Source: Pseudomonas_T sp032052615
Lineage (GTDB): Bacteria > Pseudomonadota > Gammaproteobacteria > Pseudomonadales > Pseudomonadaceae
Length of the DNA stretch: 64,000 nt
Direction of reading: 5' to 3'
Assembly (NCBI GenBank): GCA_032052615.1
Contig: DAMBWF010000004.1
Coordinates: 186,001-250,000 of the forward strand
Of the stretch, positions 7,074-15,099 are shown one piece after another (position 1 is the stretch's first letter; each line of letters opens with the position of its first letter). A model generated the notes under the pieces. The model did no database searches. It was given only the letters and a program-made list of their open reading frames with translations, and was not told the origin of the DNA. The position numbers were made by a program, and so were the translations under genes.

Positions 7074-9734
7074 ATGGTTAAAGCACTGGATGAATACAAC
7101 CGCAAACGGGATTTCTCCGCCACGCCGGAGCCGGACGGGAGTGCCGCGCCTGGCGAGGAGCAGGCGGCTCATGGGTTGCAGTTCTGCATTCAGAAACACG
7201 ATGCCAGCCACCTGCACTACGATTTTCGCCTCGAACTGCAAGGTACGTTGAAAAGCTGGGCTGTTCCCAAGGGGCCCAGCCTCGACCCTACGCAACGGCG
7301 GCTGGCCATCCAGGTCGAGGACCATCCGCTGGACTACGCCGCGTTCGAAGGCCATATCCCGGAGGGTCACTACGGCGCCGGCGATGTCATCGTCTGGGAT
7401 CGAGGCTTGTGGATTCCCCGAGGCGACCCCGAGCAAGGCTACCGCGAGGGGCACCTCACCTTCCAATTGAAAGGCGAGAAGCTGAACGGCACCTGGAGCC
7501 TCGTGCGCACTCGCATGAAAGGACGGCAACCGCAGTGGTTCCTGATCAAGGCTAAGGACGAGCATGCCCAGGGCGAGCCGGGGTACGACATCCTGACCGC
7601 CCGTCCGGAGAGCGCCCTCAGCGAGCGGACCCTACCGTCCCCGCTCCCTGTTGCCCAGCCCGCGAAGCGCGGGAAGAAGACAAGCAAGGCGCACACGGCC
7701 AACCAGGGGCGTGACGCTCCCGGCGCCTTGCCGGATTTCTTCAAGCCTCAACTGGCCACCTTGGTGGATGATATCCCGGAAGGGGAATGGCGCTACGAGA
7801 TCAAGTTCGATGGTTACCGCATCCTGGCCCGGGTCGAGGGCCAGGACGTGCGCTTGTATACCCGCAACGGGCACGACTGGACCGCGCGCATGCCTCGTCA
7901 GGTCGAAGCGATACGCGCCTTGGGGCTGCGGTCGGCCTGGCTGGACGGCGAGATCGCGGTGAGCGACGAGCAGGGCGCATCCGACTTCCAGGCCTTGCAG
8001 AACGCCTTCGAGGAACAGCATGGCGGACGCATCGTCTATTACCTCTTCGATGCGCCCTACCTGGATGGTCAGGACTTGCGCCAAGCGCCGCTGGAGCGGC
8101 GTCGAGCGGCCCTGGAGGCCGTATTGGCCAACAACCGAAGCCCGCTGCTGCGTTATTCCCAGCACTTCGACGAATCGCCCGAACGGGTATTGGCGAATGC
8201 CTGCCGGATGAATCTGGAAGGGCTGATCGGCAAGCGCGTCGGCAGCCCCTACCGTTCCGAGCGGAACGCGGACTGGGTCAAGCTCAAGTGCAAGCAGCGC
8301 CAAGAGTTCGTGATCGTCGGCTTCACGGAGCCCAAGGGGTCACGAAGCGCCTTTGGTGCCCTGCTGTTGGGGCTTCACGACATTGAAACTGGCGAGCTGC
8401 GTTTCGCCGGCAAGGTCGGCACCGGATTCAATGCCATTACCCTGAAAACGATCTTGGAAAAGCTGCGCCCGCTGGAGCGTCAAACGCCCGCCATGACCCA
8501 CGCTCCCCGGGGTTATCGCAGCAGCGGCGTGCATTGGCTGGAGCCGGAACTGCTCTGCGAGGTGGCTTTCGCGGGCATGACCCGTGAAGGCTTGGTGAGA
8601 CAAGCCGTGTTCCACGGACTGCGCAACGACAAACCGGCCACCGCCATTGTCCAGGAGCGCCCCTCGAAAGCGCCCGCGAACGGGGGGCAGGGTGGGAAAT
8701 CGTCCAAGTCTGCGACCTCCGTCCCGGAGGAAACCCGCGTGGAGACGGAGGTCTCTCCGACTGGTCGATCCCCACGCAAGGAAAAACGAGTCACAGGAGC
8801 CGTGTCGATGTCTTCCCCCTCTTCTTCGGCATCGAAGGCGGCCAGCCAGATCAAGATCACTCACCCCGAACGGGTCATCGATGCTTCGTCGGGGATCACC
8901 AAATGGGAAATGGCCGAATATTACGGGCGAATCGCGCCTTGGGCGCTGCCCTGGCTCCGGGATCGGCCGGTCGCCTTGGTTCGGGGGCCAGAGGGAATCG
9001 CCGGAGAGCTGTTCTTTCAAAAGCATGCGGCGAAGCTGAGCATTCCTCATATCAGCCAGTTGGCTCAGGCCTACGACCCCGAGCATCCGCCATTGATGGT
9101 CATCGAGTCGCCCGAGGCGCTGGTGGGCGCCGCGCAGATGGGCACGCTGGAGCTGCATACCTGGAACGCCACCGTGCCGAAACTGGAAAAGCCCGACCGC
9201 TTCGTCCTTGATCTCGACCCAGACCCCGCCCTGCCCTGGAAGGCCATGGTGGAGGCCACACAGCTTACCTTGACCCTATTGGACGAGCTGGGTTTGAAGG
9301 CCTTCCTAAAGACCAGTGGCGGCAAGGGCATCCATGTGATCGTGCCGCTGACGAGACGCCTGGGGTGGGAACCGGTCAAGGCGTTCAGCCAGGCGATCGC
9401 CCAGCACCTGGCGCGCTTGATGCCCGAACGCTTTTCCGCCACTTCCGGCCCGAAGAATCGCGTGGGCCGCATTTTCATCGATTACCTGCGCAACACCCGG
9501 GGAGCCAGTACGGTATCGCCATACTCCGCCCGGGCTCGCGAAGGAATGCCCGTATCGGTGCCGATCTTCCGCGAGGAACTCACGGAAATCAAAAACGCCA
9601 GTGCCTGGACCATCCGTACCGTGCTGCAACGCTTGGACGATTTGGGCGACGACGATCCCTGGGCTGAGCTGCCCTCTGTCCGCCAAGGCATCACGGCGGA
9701 CATGCGCGAGCGCCTGGGCATGAAAAAACGGTGA
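7074..9734 (+). CDS. ligD: ATP-dependent DNA ligase LigD (NHEJ, three-domain)
   Basis: Multifunctional non-homologous end-joining enzyme of 886 residues. The order is phosphoesterase (about 30-170), ATP-dependent ligase (about 215-520) and primase-like polymerase (about 590-870), the Pseudomonas arrangement. The phosphoesterase has HLHYDFRLEL near residue 45 and the ligase has the adenylated lysine in YEIKFDGYRIL near 244. The polymerase has the metal-binding DLDPDP near 713 and SGGKGIHVIVPL. Low-complexity linkers rich in Lys, Ser and Pro join the domains. The ATG at 7074 is chosen over an upstream in-frame start at 7017, because GGAG lies 7 bases before it and the start MVKALDEYNRKRDF resembles other LigD N-termini. 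The partner Ku is not in the window. Confidence 0.95.
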   Translation: MVKALDEYNRKRDFSATPEPDGSAAPGEEQAAHGLQFCIQKHDASHLHYDFRLELQGTLKSWAVPKGPSLDPTQRRLAIQVEDHPLDYAAFEGHIPEGHYGAGDVIVWDRGLWIPRGDPEQGYREGHLTFQLKGEKLNGTWSLVRTRMKGRQPQWFLIKAKDEHAQGEPGYDILTARPESALSERTLPSPLPVAQPAKRGKKTSKAHTANQGRDAPGALPDFFKPQLATLVDDIPEGEWRYEIKFDGYRILARVEGQDVRLYTRNGHDWTARMPRQVEAIRALGLRSAWLDGEIAVSDEQGASDFQALQNAFEEQHGGRIVYYLFDAPYLDGQDLRQAPLERRRAALEAVLANNRSPLLRYSQHFDESPERVLANACRMNLEGLIGKRVGSPYRSERNADWVKLKCKQRQEFVIVGFTEPKGSRSAFGALLLGLHDIETGELRFAGKVGTGFNAITLKTILEKLRPLERQTPAMTHAPRGYRSSGVHWLEPELLCEVAFAGMTREGLVRQAVFHGLRNDKPATAIVQERPSKAPANGGQGGKSSKSATSVPEETRVETEVSPTGRSPRKEKRVTGAVSMSSPSSSASKAASQIKITHPERVIDASSGITKWEMAEYYGRIAPWALPWLRDRPVALVRGPEGIAGELFFQKHAAKLSIPHISQLAQAYDPEHPPLMVIESPEALVGAAQMGTLELHTWNATVPKLEKPDRFVLDLDPDPALPWKAMVEATQLTLTLLDELGLKAFLKTSGGKGIHVIVPLTRRLGWEPVKAFSQAIAQHLARLMPERFSATSGPKNRVGRIFIDYLRNTRGASTVSPYSARAREGMPVSVPIFREELTEIKNASAWTIRTVLQRLDDLGDDDPWAELPSVRQGITADMRERLGMKKR

Positions 9735-9773
9735 CCCTCGCGCCCCATTCTTCCAACCCCGGAGAGAACGAAC

Positions 9774-10085
9774 ATGATGAATCGAGCCATCGCTTTTGCC
9801 TTTGCCTTTGCGCTCACGGGCCCTGCCCTGGCCAATGTGACGGCTCCATCCGGAGCTCAGGATTCAGGTACCAATACCGGCAGTGGCAATACCGTCAACG
9901 GGGCGGGGACCGGAACCAATCCAGGTTCCGGCGACGAATCCGGTGTCGGGACAGGAGGACCGGGAAGCGGCGGTACGGGCGATGTTCGTCCGGAGCGAGC
10001 CACTCCCCGCACGGGAGACACCGATGCCGGGCGCCCGGACCATCCGTCGTCCGGACAACGCCATGAAGCCGCGCCCAAGCCCTAG
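9774..10085 (+). CDS. Small secreted Gly/Ser/Thr-rich protein
   Basis: Protein of 103 residues. The first 21 residues are a signal peptide with a phenylalanine/alanine core ending PALA, followed by a tract of about 55 residues dominated by Gly, Ser and Thr, with NTGSGN- and GTGTNPGSG-like repeats. A charged proline-rich tail follows. It has no catalytic motif and is probably disordered. GGAGAG precedes the ATG with good spacing. It starts 39 bases after ligD and could be read through from it. The composition is biased, but a signal peptide and a proper ribosome binding site support it as real. Confidence 0.65.
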   Translation: MMNRAIAFAFAFALTGPALANVTAPSGAQDSGTNTGSGNTVNGAGTGTNPGSGDESGVGTGGPGSGGTGDVRPERATPRTGDTDAGRPDHPSSGQRHEAAPKP

Positions 10086-10176
10086 GATCACAGAACAAGA
10101 AGACTGCCCGTCACATAGGACTTTCACGTAGGAAGGGCTGAAGTGATAAAGTCGGCAGTCGAACCAGGGAGGGTGC

Positions 10177-10272
10177 ATGGACTGCCTCGAATACGCACGT
10201 AACACCGATGTGCTGAAACGCTCGGCCGCTAGTGATTCGGATCGCAAGGGAGAGCTGCGGAATCGTGAATGA
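10177..10272 (+). CDS. Possible 31-residue small ORF or leader peptide
   Basis: An ATG at 10177 preceded by AGGGAGGG opens a frame of 31 codons starting MDCLEYARNTDV. Its TGA at 10270-10272 overlaps the GTG start at 10265 of the next gene in another frame. The strong ribosome binding site and the overlap suggest translational coupling or a leader peptide. There is no further support, and chance is possible at this length. Confidence 0.35.
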   Translation: MDCLEYARNTDVLKRSAASDSDRKGELRNRE

Positions 10273-10762
10273 GCCGGAACTCTATGCCGAGCGCTATTCC
10301 TCGTCCGAGCGCTTTCGCCTGCTGCTGTTCTATGGCTGCGTATTGGGCGCTCTCTATGTCGGCTTCAACATCTGGGTGCTGCCTTGGCTGCGCTTCTACC
10401 TGAATCACGCCGATTGCCTGTCGCCAGGGCATTCCGATGTGGCGGTCTTCTGGGTCGGGTTTTTCGTGGGCGTCCCGATTTTCGGTAGCCTGGTGGTCGC
10501 GGTGATGACCGTTCGGCAGGGGCTGGCGGTACTCGCCCAGGGCCGCTACCCGGCGCGGGGCCAGAAGGCGCTGTGGCGCTCGAAGGTGGTTTATGGAAGC
10601 GCGGCGTCCATTCGCGGTACGTTGCTGGTGCTGGCGCCTTATTTGTTCTTGTTGATCGTCATCGGCGGGGCGCTTGAGCTTTCCAAGCAATCGGTGGCGC
10701 CCCGCACCACCCAAGAGGCTACTTGCCAGCAAAACCTACCCAAGCCGTTGGGTAGTCGCTGA
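10265..10762 (+). CDS. Multi-pass membrane protein, unknown function
   Basis: Protein of 165 residues with predicted helices near 18-40, 58-82 and 118-140, and a polar C-terminus. The start is a GTG (residues then read NEPELYAERYSSSERF), because the more upstream ATG would add residues encoded by the preceding small frame. GGGAGAG lies 10 bases before the GTG, which is somewhat long. I do not recognise the family. It converges with the small gene at 10781-10963, with 18 bases between the stops. Confidence 0.65.
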   Translation: MNEPELYAERYSSSERFRLLLFYGCVLGALYVGFNIWVLPWLRFYLNHADCLSPGHSDVAVFWVGFFVGVPIFGSLVVAVMTVRQGLAVLAQGRYPARGQKALWRSKVVYGSAASIRGTLLVLAPYLFLLIVIGGALELSKQSVAPRTTQEATCQQNLPKPLGSR

Positions 10763-10780
10763 CCAGCCGGGTCATTCCGA

Positions 10781-10963
10781 TTACTTATTCAAGGCACGCT
10801 CCGCTTCTCGCACCTCGCGCTGCAATTTTTCGGTTTCCGCTTCTTTCTTGCGCAGGGACTCGGGAGTAATGACCTTGTCCACGGATTCGGTGGCGGGGTT
10901 GGGGTGAGTGATGTGCTCGGTCACGCTTACTTTGTCGTCCGGTTGAAGGTCGTGGTCGTTCAT
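10781..10963 (-). CDS. Small hydrophilic protein, unknown function
   Basis: Protein of 60 residues, MNDHDLQPDDKVSV at the start, with a C-terminal half that is a charged heptad-like helix (LRKKEAETEKLQREVREAERAL) able to form a coiled coil. An AAGGAATG stretch lies just upstream of the ATG at good spacing. The composition (acidic, no Cys, no hydrophobic core) is like that of small stress-induced proteins, but function is unknown. Confidence 0.65.
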   Translation of the reverse strand: MNDHDLQPDDKVSVTEHITHPNPATESVDKVITPESLRKKEAETEKLQREVREAERALNK

Positions 10964-11088
10964 GAGTCATTCCTTTTCCAGTGACTGTAAGCGATAGAAA
11001 CTTGGGGCGGTTCCAAAGTTCAGAGGCTACCTTGGGCAATCGTGCCAGGCTACGTTACGGTGCGCGGGCTAGATGACAGGAGACCTTG

Positions 11089-11601
11089 ATGACGACCACC
11101 GATGATCGGGCGACCCGCTTCGCCATGCGCCTGGGAGAGACGTTGTACCGCCAGGGCGAGCAGGTCACCACGGCGGAGTCTTGCACCGGTGGGGGAATCG
11201 CCGAGGCCATCACACGCGTGGCGGGCAGCTCGGCTTGGTTCGAGGCCGGGTACGTGACGTATTCCAATGCGCAAAAGATCGCGCAACTTCACGTACCCGC
11301 CGCGCTCTTTGAAACGGTCGGGGCCGTGAGTCGCGAGGTGGTCGAGGCCATGGTCCGTGGCGCGGCGCGCCATAGCGGGGCGCGCTATGGGGTGGCGGTC
11401 AGTGGCATTGCGGGCCCCGGTGGCGGAACGCCGGCGAAACCCGTCGGGACCGTCTGGCTGGCCTGGGCCGATGGCGATCGCGTGTATGCCCGGCTGTGCC
11501 GGTTCGATGGGGACCGGCAAGCGGTACGGCTGCGGACGGTCGAGACCGCCTTGGAAGGCCTGATCCGATTGACGGCTGGAGAAAACCCCGGGCAGGGGTA
11601 G
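11089..11601 (+). CDS. CinA-family nicotinamide-nucleotide amidase (PncC type)
   Basis: Protein of 170 residues made only of the CinA C-terminal domain, the deamidase that converts nicotinamide mononucleotide to nicotinic acid mononucleotide in NAD recycling. Typical motifs are TAESCTGGGIAEAIT near residue 27, the YVTYSNAQKI segment, and VSGIAGPGGGTPAKPVGTVWLAW near 101-123. The ATG at 11089 follows AGGAGA by five bases; a TTG at 11086 in the same frame is too close to it. The gene lies just upstream of recA, as in other pseudomonads, and could share transcription with it. Confidence 0.9.
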   Translation: MTTTDDRATRFAMRLGETLYRQGEQVTTAESCTGGGIAEAITRVAGSSAWFEAGYVTYSNAQKIAQLHVPAALFETVGAVSREVVEAMVRGAARHSGARYGVAVSGIAGPGGGTPAKPVGTVWLAWADGDRVYARLCRFDGDRQAVRLRTVETALEGLIRLTAGENPGQG

Positions 11602-11628
11602 GCGCGACCAAACTCCTGTGGAATAATA

Positions 11629-11644
11629 CTGTCTACTTATACAG
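11629..11644 (+). promoter_or_regulatory. LexA (SOS) box of recA
   Basis: CTGT-CTACTTAT-ACAG fits the CTG-N10-CAG LexA consensus exactly and lies 42 bases upstream of the recA ATG, within its promoter region. Confidence 0.9.
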
Positions 11645-11685
11645 GTATTGATGGCCGCCAGGCCCTTGAACACGAGAGGACTTAA

Positions 11686-12750
11686 ATGGACGACAACAAG
11701 AAGCGCGCATTGGCTGCTGCCTTGGGTCAGATCGAACGTCAATTCGGCAAGGGCGCCGTCATGCGCATGGGCGACCATGAGCGGCAGGCGATTCCGGCCA
11801 TTTCCACCGGTTCCCTGGGGCTGGATATCGCCTTGGGGATCGGCGGCCTGCCGAAGGGTCGTATCGTGGAAATCTATGGGCCCGAGTCCTCGGGCAAGAC
11901 CACCATGACCCTTTCGGTGATCGCGGAAGCGCAGAAGCAGGGCGCCACTTGCGCCTTCGTCGACGCCGAGCACGCCCTCGATCCCGACTATGCCGCCAAG
12001 CTTGGGGTCAACGTCGACGATCTGTTGGTCTCGCAGCCGGACACGGGCGAGCAGGCGTTGGAAATCACCGACATGCTGGTTCGCTCCAACGCGGTCGACG
12101 TCATCATCGTCGACTCCGTGGCCGCGCTGGTGCCCAAGGCCGAGATCGAAGGCGAAATGGGCGACATGCACGTTGGCTTGCAGGCACGCCTGATGTCCCA
12201 GGCGCTGCGCAAGATCACTGGTAACATCAAGAACGCCAACTGCCTGGTGATCTTCATCAACCAGATCCGGATGAAGATCGGCGTGATGTTCGGCAGCCCG
12301 GAGACCACCACTGGCGGTAATGCGCTGAAGTTCTATGCCTCGGTTCGCCTGGACATCCGCCGTACCGGCGCGGTGAAGGAGGGCGAGGAAGTGGTCGGTA
12401 GCGAAACCCGAGTAAAAGTGGTGAAGAACAAGGTTTCGCCGCCCTTCCGCCAAGCCGAATTCCAGATTCTGTACGGCAAGGGTATCTACCGGAACGGCGA
12501 GATCATTGATCTCGGGGTCCAGCTCGGTCTGCTGGAGAAGTCCGGCGCCTGGTATAGCTACCAGGGCAACAAGATCGGCCAGGGCAAGGCGAATGCCGCC
12601 AAGTACCTGGAAGACAACGTCGAAGTCGCCGGTGCGCTGGAAAAAAGCATTCGCGAGAAACTGCTGGGCAATTCCGGCAATTCCGGCAACGCTAAGACAG
12701 CGCCAGCAGCGGCCTCGGCGGCTGACGAACCGGCCGACGCCGACTTCTGA
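11686..12750 (+). CDS. recA: Recombinase RecA
   Basis: ATP-dependent strand-exchange protein and co-protease for LexA, of 354 residues. Walker A is GPESSGKTT near residue 66, followed by the MAW-type ATP cap (FVDAEHALDP), Walker B (VIIVDSVAALVP), and the L1 and L2 DNA-binding loops (the latter around FINQIRMKIGVMFGSPETTTGGNALKFY). The C-terminus is acidic and Ala-rich (AADEPADADF), preceded by a short Gly-Asn-Ser repeat. A LexA box controls it. recX starts 5 bases after its stop codon. Confidence 0.99.
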   Translation: MDDNKKRALAAALGQIERQFGKGAVMRMGDHERQAIPAISTGSLGLDIALGIGGLPKGRIVEIYGPESSGKTTMTLSVIAEAQKQGATCAFVDAEHALDPDYAAKLGVNVDDLLVSQPDTGEQALEITDMLVRSNAVDVIIVDSVAALVPKAEIEGEMGDMHVGLQARLMSQALRKITGNIKNANCLVIFINQIRMKIGVMFGSPETTTGGNALKFYASVRLDIRRTGAVKEGEEVVGSETRVKVVKNKVSPPFRQAEFQILYGKGIYRNGEIIDLGVQLGLLEKSGAWYSYQGNKIGQGKANAAKYLEDNVEVAGALEKSIREKLLGNSGNSGNAKTAPAAASAADEPADADF

Positions 12751-12755
12751 TCCCC

Positions 12756-13220
12756 ATGGCGGTCGAGCTCGACAATCCGACCGCCGTCCGTCGCGCCGCC
12801 ATGGACCTGCTCGCTCGCCGTGAGCACGGGCGAGTTGAGTTGACACGCAAGCTACGGCGGCGCGGCGCTCCGGACAGGCTCATCGAAGCCGCACTGGATC
12901 GGTTGTCGGAAGAAGGGTTGCTGAGCGAGTCCCGTTATCTGGAGGCTTTCATCGCCAGCCGTGCTCGAAACGGCTATGGGCCGTTACGTATCCGCGAAGA
13001 GCTCCACCAGCGCGGCTTGGCCCGAGAGGCGGTAGACCAGGCCCTGCGCACAGCGGATATCGATTGGTTCAATCATCTCCAGGCGCTCTGGCAACGTCGC
13101 TTCGCCGGTTGTCTGCCGGAGAATGCCAAGCAGCGGGCGCAACAAGGTCGCTTCTTGGCATACCGAGGATACCCGACGGACCTGATCGGCCGACTCTGGC
13201 TCGGGCGAGGCGGAGAGTAG
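12756..13220 (+). CDS. recX: Regulatory protein RecX
   Basis: RecA inhibitor of 154 residues, the typical length. It has the RecX three-helix repeats: AAMDLLARREHGRVELTRKL in the first, GYGPLRIREELHQRGL in the second, and a C-terminal KQRAQQGRFLAYRGYPTDLIGRL in the third. It starts 5 bases downstream of recA and is presumably cotranscribed from the SOS promoter, as is usual for this pair. Confidence 0.95.
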   Translation: MAVELDNPTAVRRAAMDLLARREHGRVELTRKLRRRGAPDRLIEAALDRLSEEGLLSESRYLEAFIASRARNGYGPLRIREELHQRGLAREAVDQALRTADIDWFNHLQALWQRRFAGCLPENAKQRAQQGRFLAYRGYPTDLIGRLWLGRGGE

Positions 13221-13229
13221 TGTCGTCCA

Positions 13230-13253
13230 CGCCATGGGGCGGTACCCATGGCG
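13230..13253. terminator. Convergent hairpin between recX and the LOG-family gene
   Basis: CGCCATGGG and CCCATGGCG form a perfect 9-bp stem around a six-base loop, just 10 bases after the recX stop and 11 bases from the opposing stop. No T tract follows, so termination strength is uncertain. Confidence 0.5.
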
Positions 13254-13264
13254 ATGGCGGCATG

Positions 13265-14341
13265 TCAGTGGGTCGCCCAGTTTTCCGGCAAGTTGATGAA
13301 GTCCAGCAGTTCCCGTAGCCGACCATGGTCCCGGCCGTTGAAGGCGAAAATCAGTCGCGTCAACTCGGCGAACTCTGCTTCTTCTTTATCCGCTTCGTCG
13401 TAAGCGCGCTGTGTATAGCCGGTGTTCAGGCACAGATCGCCGTATTGCTCGTCGAGCTGGCGAAGAGCGGCTTCGCTCAAGGGATAGTTCATCCGCACGA
13501 CGAAGTCGTTCTTCAACCAGCGGCTCGAATGAAAGTTGCGGTAGAACTGGGTGATTTCCTCGGCGGCGGCCTCGGCGCTGTTAACCAGGCGCATCAGCTT
13601 CAAGTCGCTGGGGAGGATGTAGCGGTTCTCCTCCAACTGGCGGTGCATGAAGCCCAGCGCGTCCTGCCAGAAGCTTCCATTGGCCTCGTCCAGCAGCACC
13701 ACCGGCACCAATGGGCTCTTGCCCGTCTGGATCAGGGTCAATACTTCCAGCGCCTCGTCCAAGGTGCCGAAGCCCCCCGGGCATAACACCAGCGCGTCCG
13801 CTTCCTTCACGAAGAAGAGCTTACGCACGAAGAAAAAGTGGAAGGACAGCAGGTTGTCGGTGCCTTCCACCGTGGCGTTGGCGTGCTGTTCGAAGGGCAG
13901 CGTGATGTTCAGCCCGAGGCTGTTATCCAGGCCCGCGCCTTCGTGGGCCGCCGCCATAATGCCGCCGCCAGCGCCCGTGATGACCATCAGGTCGCGCTTG
14001 GCCAGTTCATGGCCCAACTGCCGGGCGAGGGCGTAGATGGGATGTTCCACCGGGGTCCGCGCGGAGCCGAAGACGGTCACCTTGCGACGGCGCTTGAATT
14101 TTTCCAGGGCGCTGAAGGCGTGTTCCATTTCCTTCAGGGTCTGCAACATGATCTTGGCGTCCCAGCGGTTACGGTCGGCCTGGGCCATGCGCACGACGGT
14201 CACCAGCATGTCGCGGTAGAGCGGGCTGTTGAGGCTGTCATGGGGGACGATCAGTTTGAGCAGTTCATCCACTTTCTGAGCGAGATCGATGCCGCTGCTC
14301 TTGAAGTGCCTTTCCAGATAGTCGTCTGGCTGATAGGGCAT
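13265..14341 (-). CDS. LOG-family (Lonely Guy-like) nucleotide monophosphate processing protein
   Basis: Protein of 358 residues with a Rossmann-like LOG domain in the centre. The family motif PGGFGTLDE lies near residue 188 and a glycine-rich substrate loop (TGAGGGIMAAAHEGA) near 118. The LOG family hydrolyses nucleoside 5'-monophosphates to free base and ribose 5-phosphate; which nucleotide is used here cannot be read off. N- and C-terminal extensions beyond the core are present, longer than plain LOG enzymes (about 190 residues). AGGAG precedes the ATG at 14341; the frame is open upstream but looks non-coding. Confidence 0.85.
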   Translation of the reverse strand: MPYQPDDYLERHFKSSGIDLAQKVDELLKLIVPHDSLNSPLYRDMLVTVVRMAQADRNRWDAKIMLQTLKEMEHAFSALEKFKRRRKVTVFGSARTPVEHPIYALARQLGHELAKRDLMVITGAGGGIMAAAHEGAGLDNSLGLNITLPFEQHANATVEGTDNLLSFHFFFVRKLFFVKEADALVLCPGGFGTLDEALEVLTLIQTGKSPLVPVVLLDEANGSFWQDALGFMHRQLEENRYILPSDLKLMRLVNSAEAAAEEITQFYRNFHSSRWLKNDFVVRMNYPLSEAALRQLDEQYGDLCLNTGYTQRAYDEADKEEAEFAELTRLIFAFNGRDHGRLRELLDFINLPENWATH

Positions 14342-14463
14342 GGTGTTCTCCTTTCTCGGACCACGCGTTGAGCGTACCCGATAGCTATGACAGGGACACA
14401 AGTCGTAGCCAGTATTCGTTGTTCGCCATGAGTCGGCGTGATCAGGCAGTGGCGCGGCGCGCC

Positions 14464-14865
14464 TCACTTCAAACCGCAGTCGGCCTTGGTGAAGCGTTCG
14501 GTGGTGACAGGGCGGTTGGTCTTGTATTCAGTGAATTCGTAGCGAAGGGTGGCGCCGCGGGCGAGCAGTTGGCGATAACCGTTGTTGCGGCAGACGCTGG
14601 CCGTCAATTGGCTGCGTACCATGTCCGGATTGCCGCGCATCTGCATCGCATGTTCCTGGCGGACGCTCAAATGGTCGATCAACTCTACCCCGGACACGGT
14701 GTAGCCCTGATCGAGAATGTCTTCGTTGATCGCCCGTGGCGTGCCAACGCTGCTTTCCTTGGCGACTTTCTCCAGCATCTGGGTCAGTTCGAAGTCCTTG
14801 AGCGAAGCGGCTTGCAAGCCGAAGGGCAGGGCGCAGCAGACGAACAGGGCGGTGAGACGTGACAT
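14464..14865 (-). CDS. Small secreted protein, PA3611-like
   Basis: Protein of 133 residues with a clear signal peptide (MSRLTALFVCCALPFGLQA, cleaved near residue 19). The mature domain of about 114 residues is helical at first and ends with the pattern YRQLLARGATLRYEFTEYKT and two cysteines near its ends (VCRNN and DCGLK), which could form a disulfide. The sequence and position near recA resemble the secreted PA3611 protein of P. aeruginosa, but that match is from memory. No enzymatic motif is visible. The start at 14865 is fixed by the signal peptide. Confidence 0.75.
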   Translation of the reverse strand: MSRLTALFVCCALPFGLQAASLKDFELTQMLEKVAKESSVGTPRAINEDILDQGYTVSGVELIDHLSVRQEHAMQMRGNPDMVRSQLTASVCRNNGYRQLLARGATLRYEFTEYKTNRPVTTERFTKADCGLK

Positions 14866-15099
14866 GAAGTTCTCCAACGGACTAAGCCGCTTTGACAAAA
14901 GGATGACGGTCGCGGTTCGCGTCATGGGGTGGGCACATTCTCGCCGAAACCCGTGAGGCTCGTCGCCTGTGACGGCGAGGCCGTCCTCGGGGCTCTGGTA
15001 AACTGGCCTCCTTCTTCTTCGACGGACTGCCCGCGTGTCTGATTTCACGGCCCGCCCGCCAACCCCCTTTCTGCATGACTATTCCATAAGGCGCTCGAC

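Noticed and set aside
12984..13326. Short open frames on the minus strand over recX and the LOG-gene end
   Set aside because: They lie antisense to recX or in another frame of known genes and have no support.
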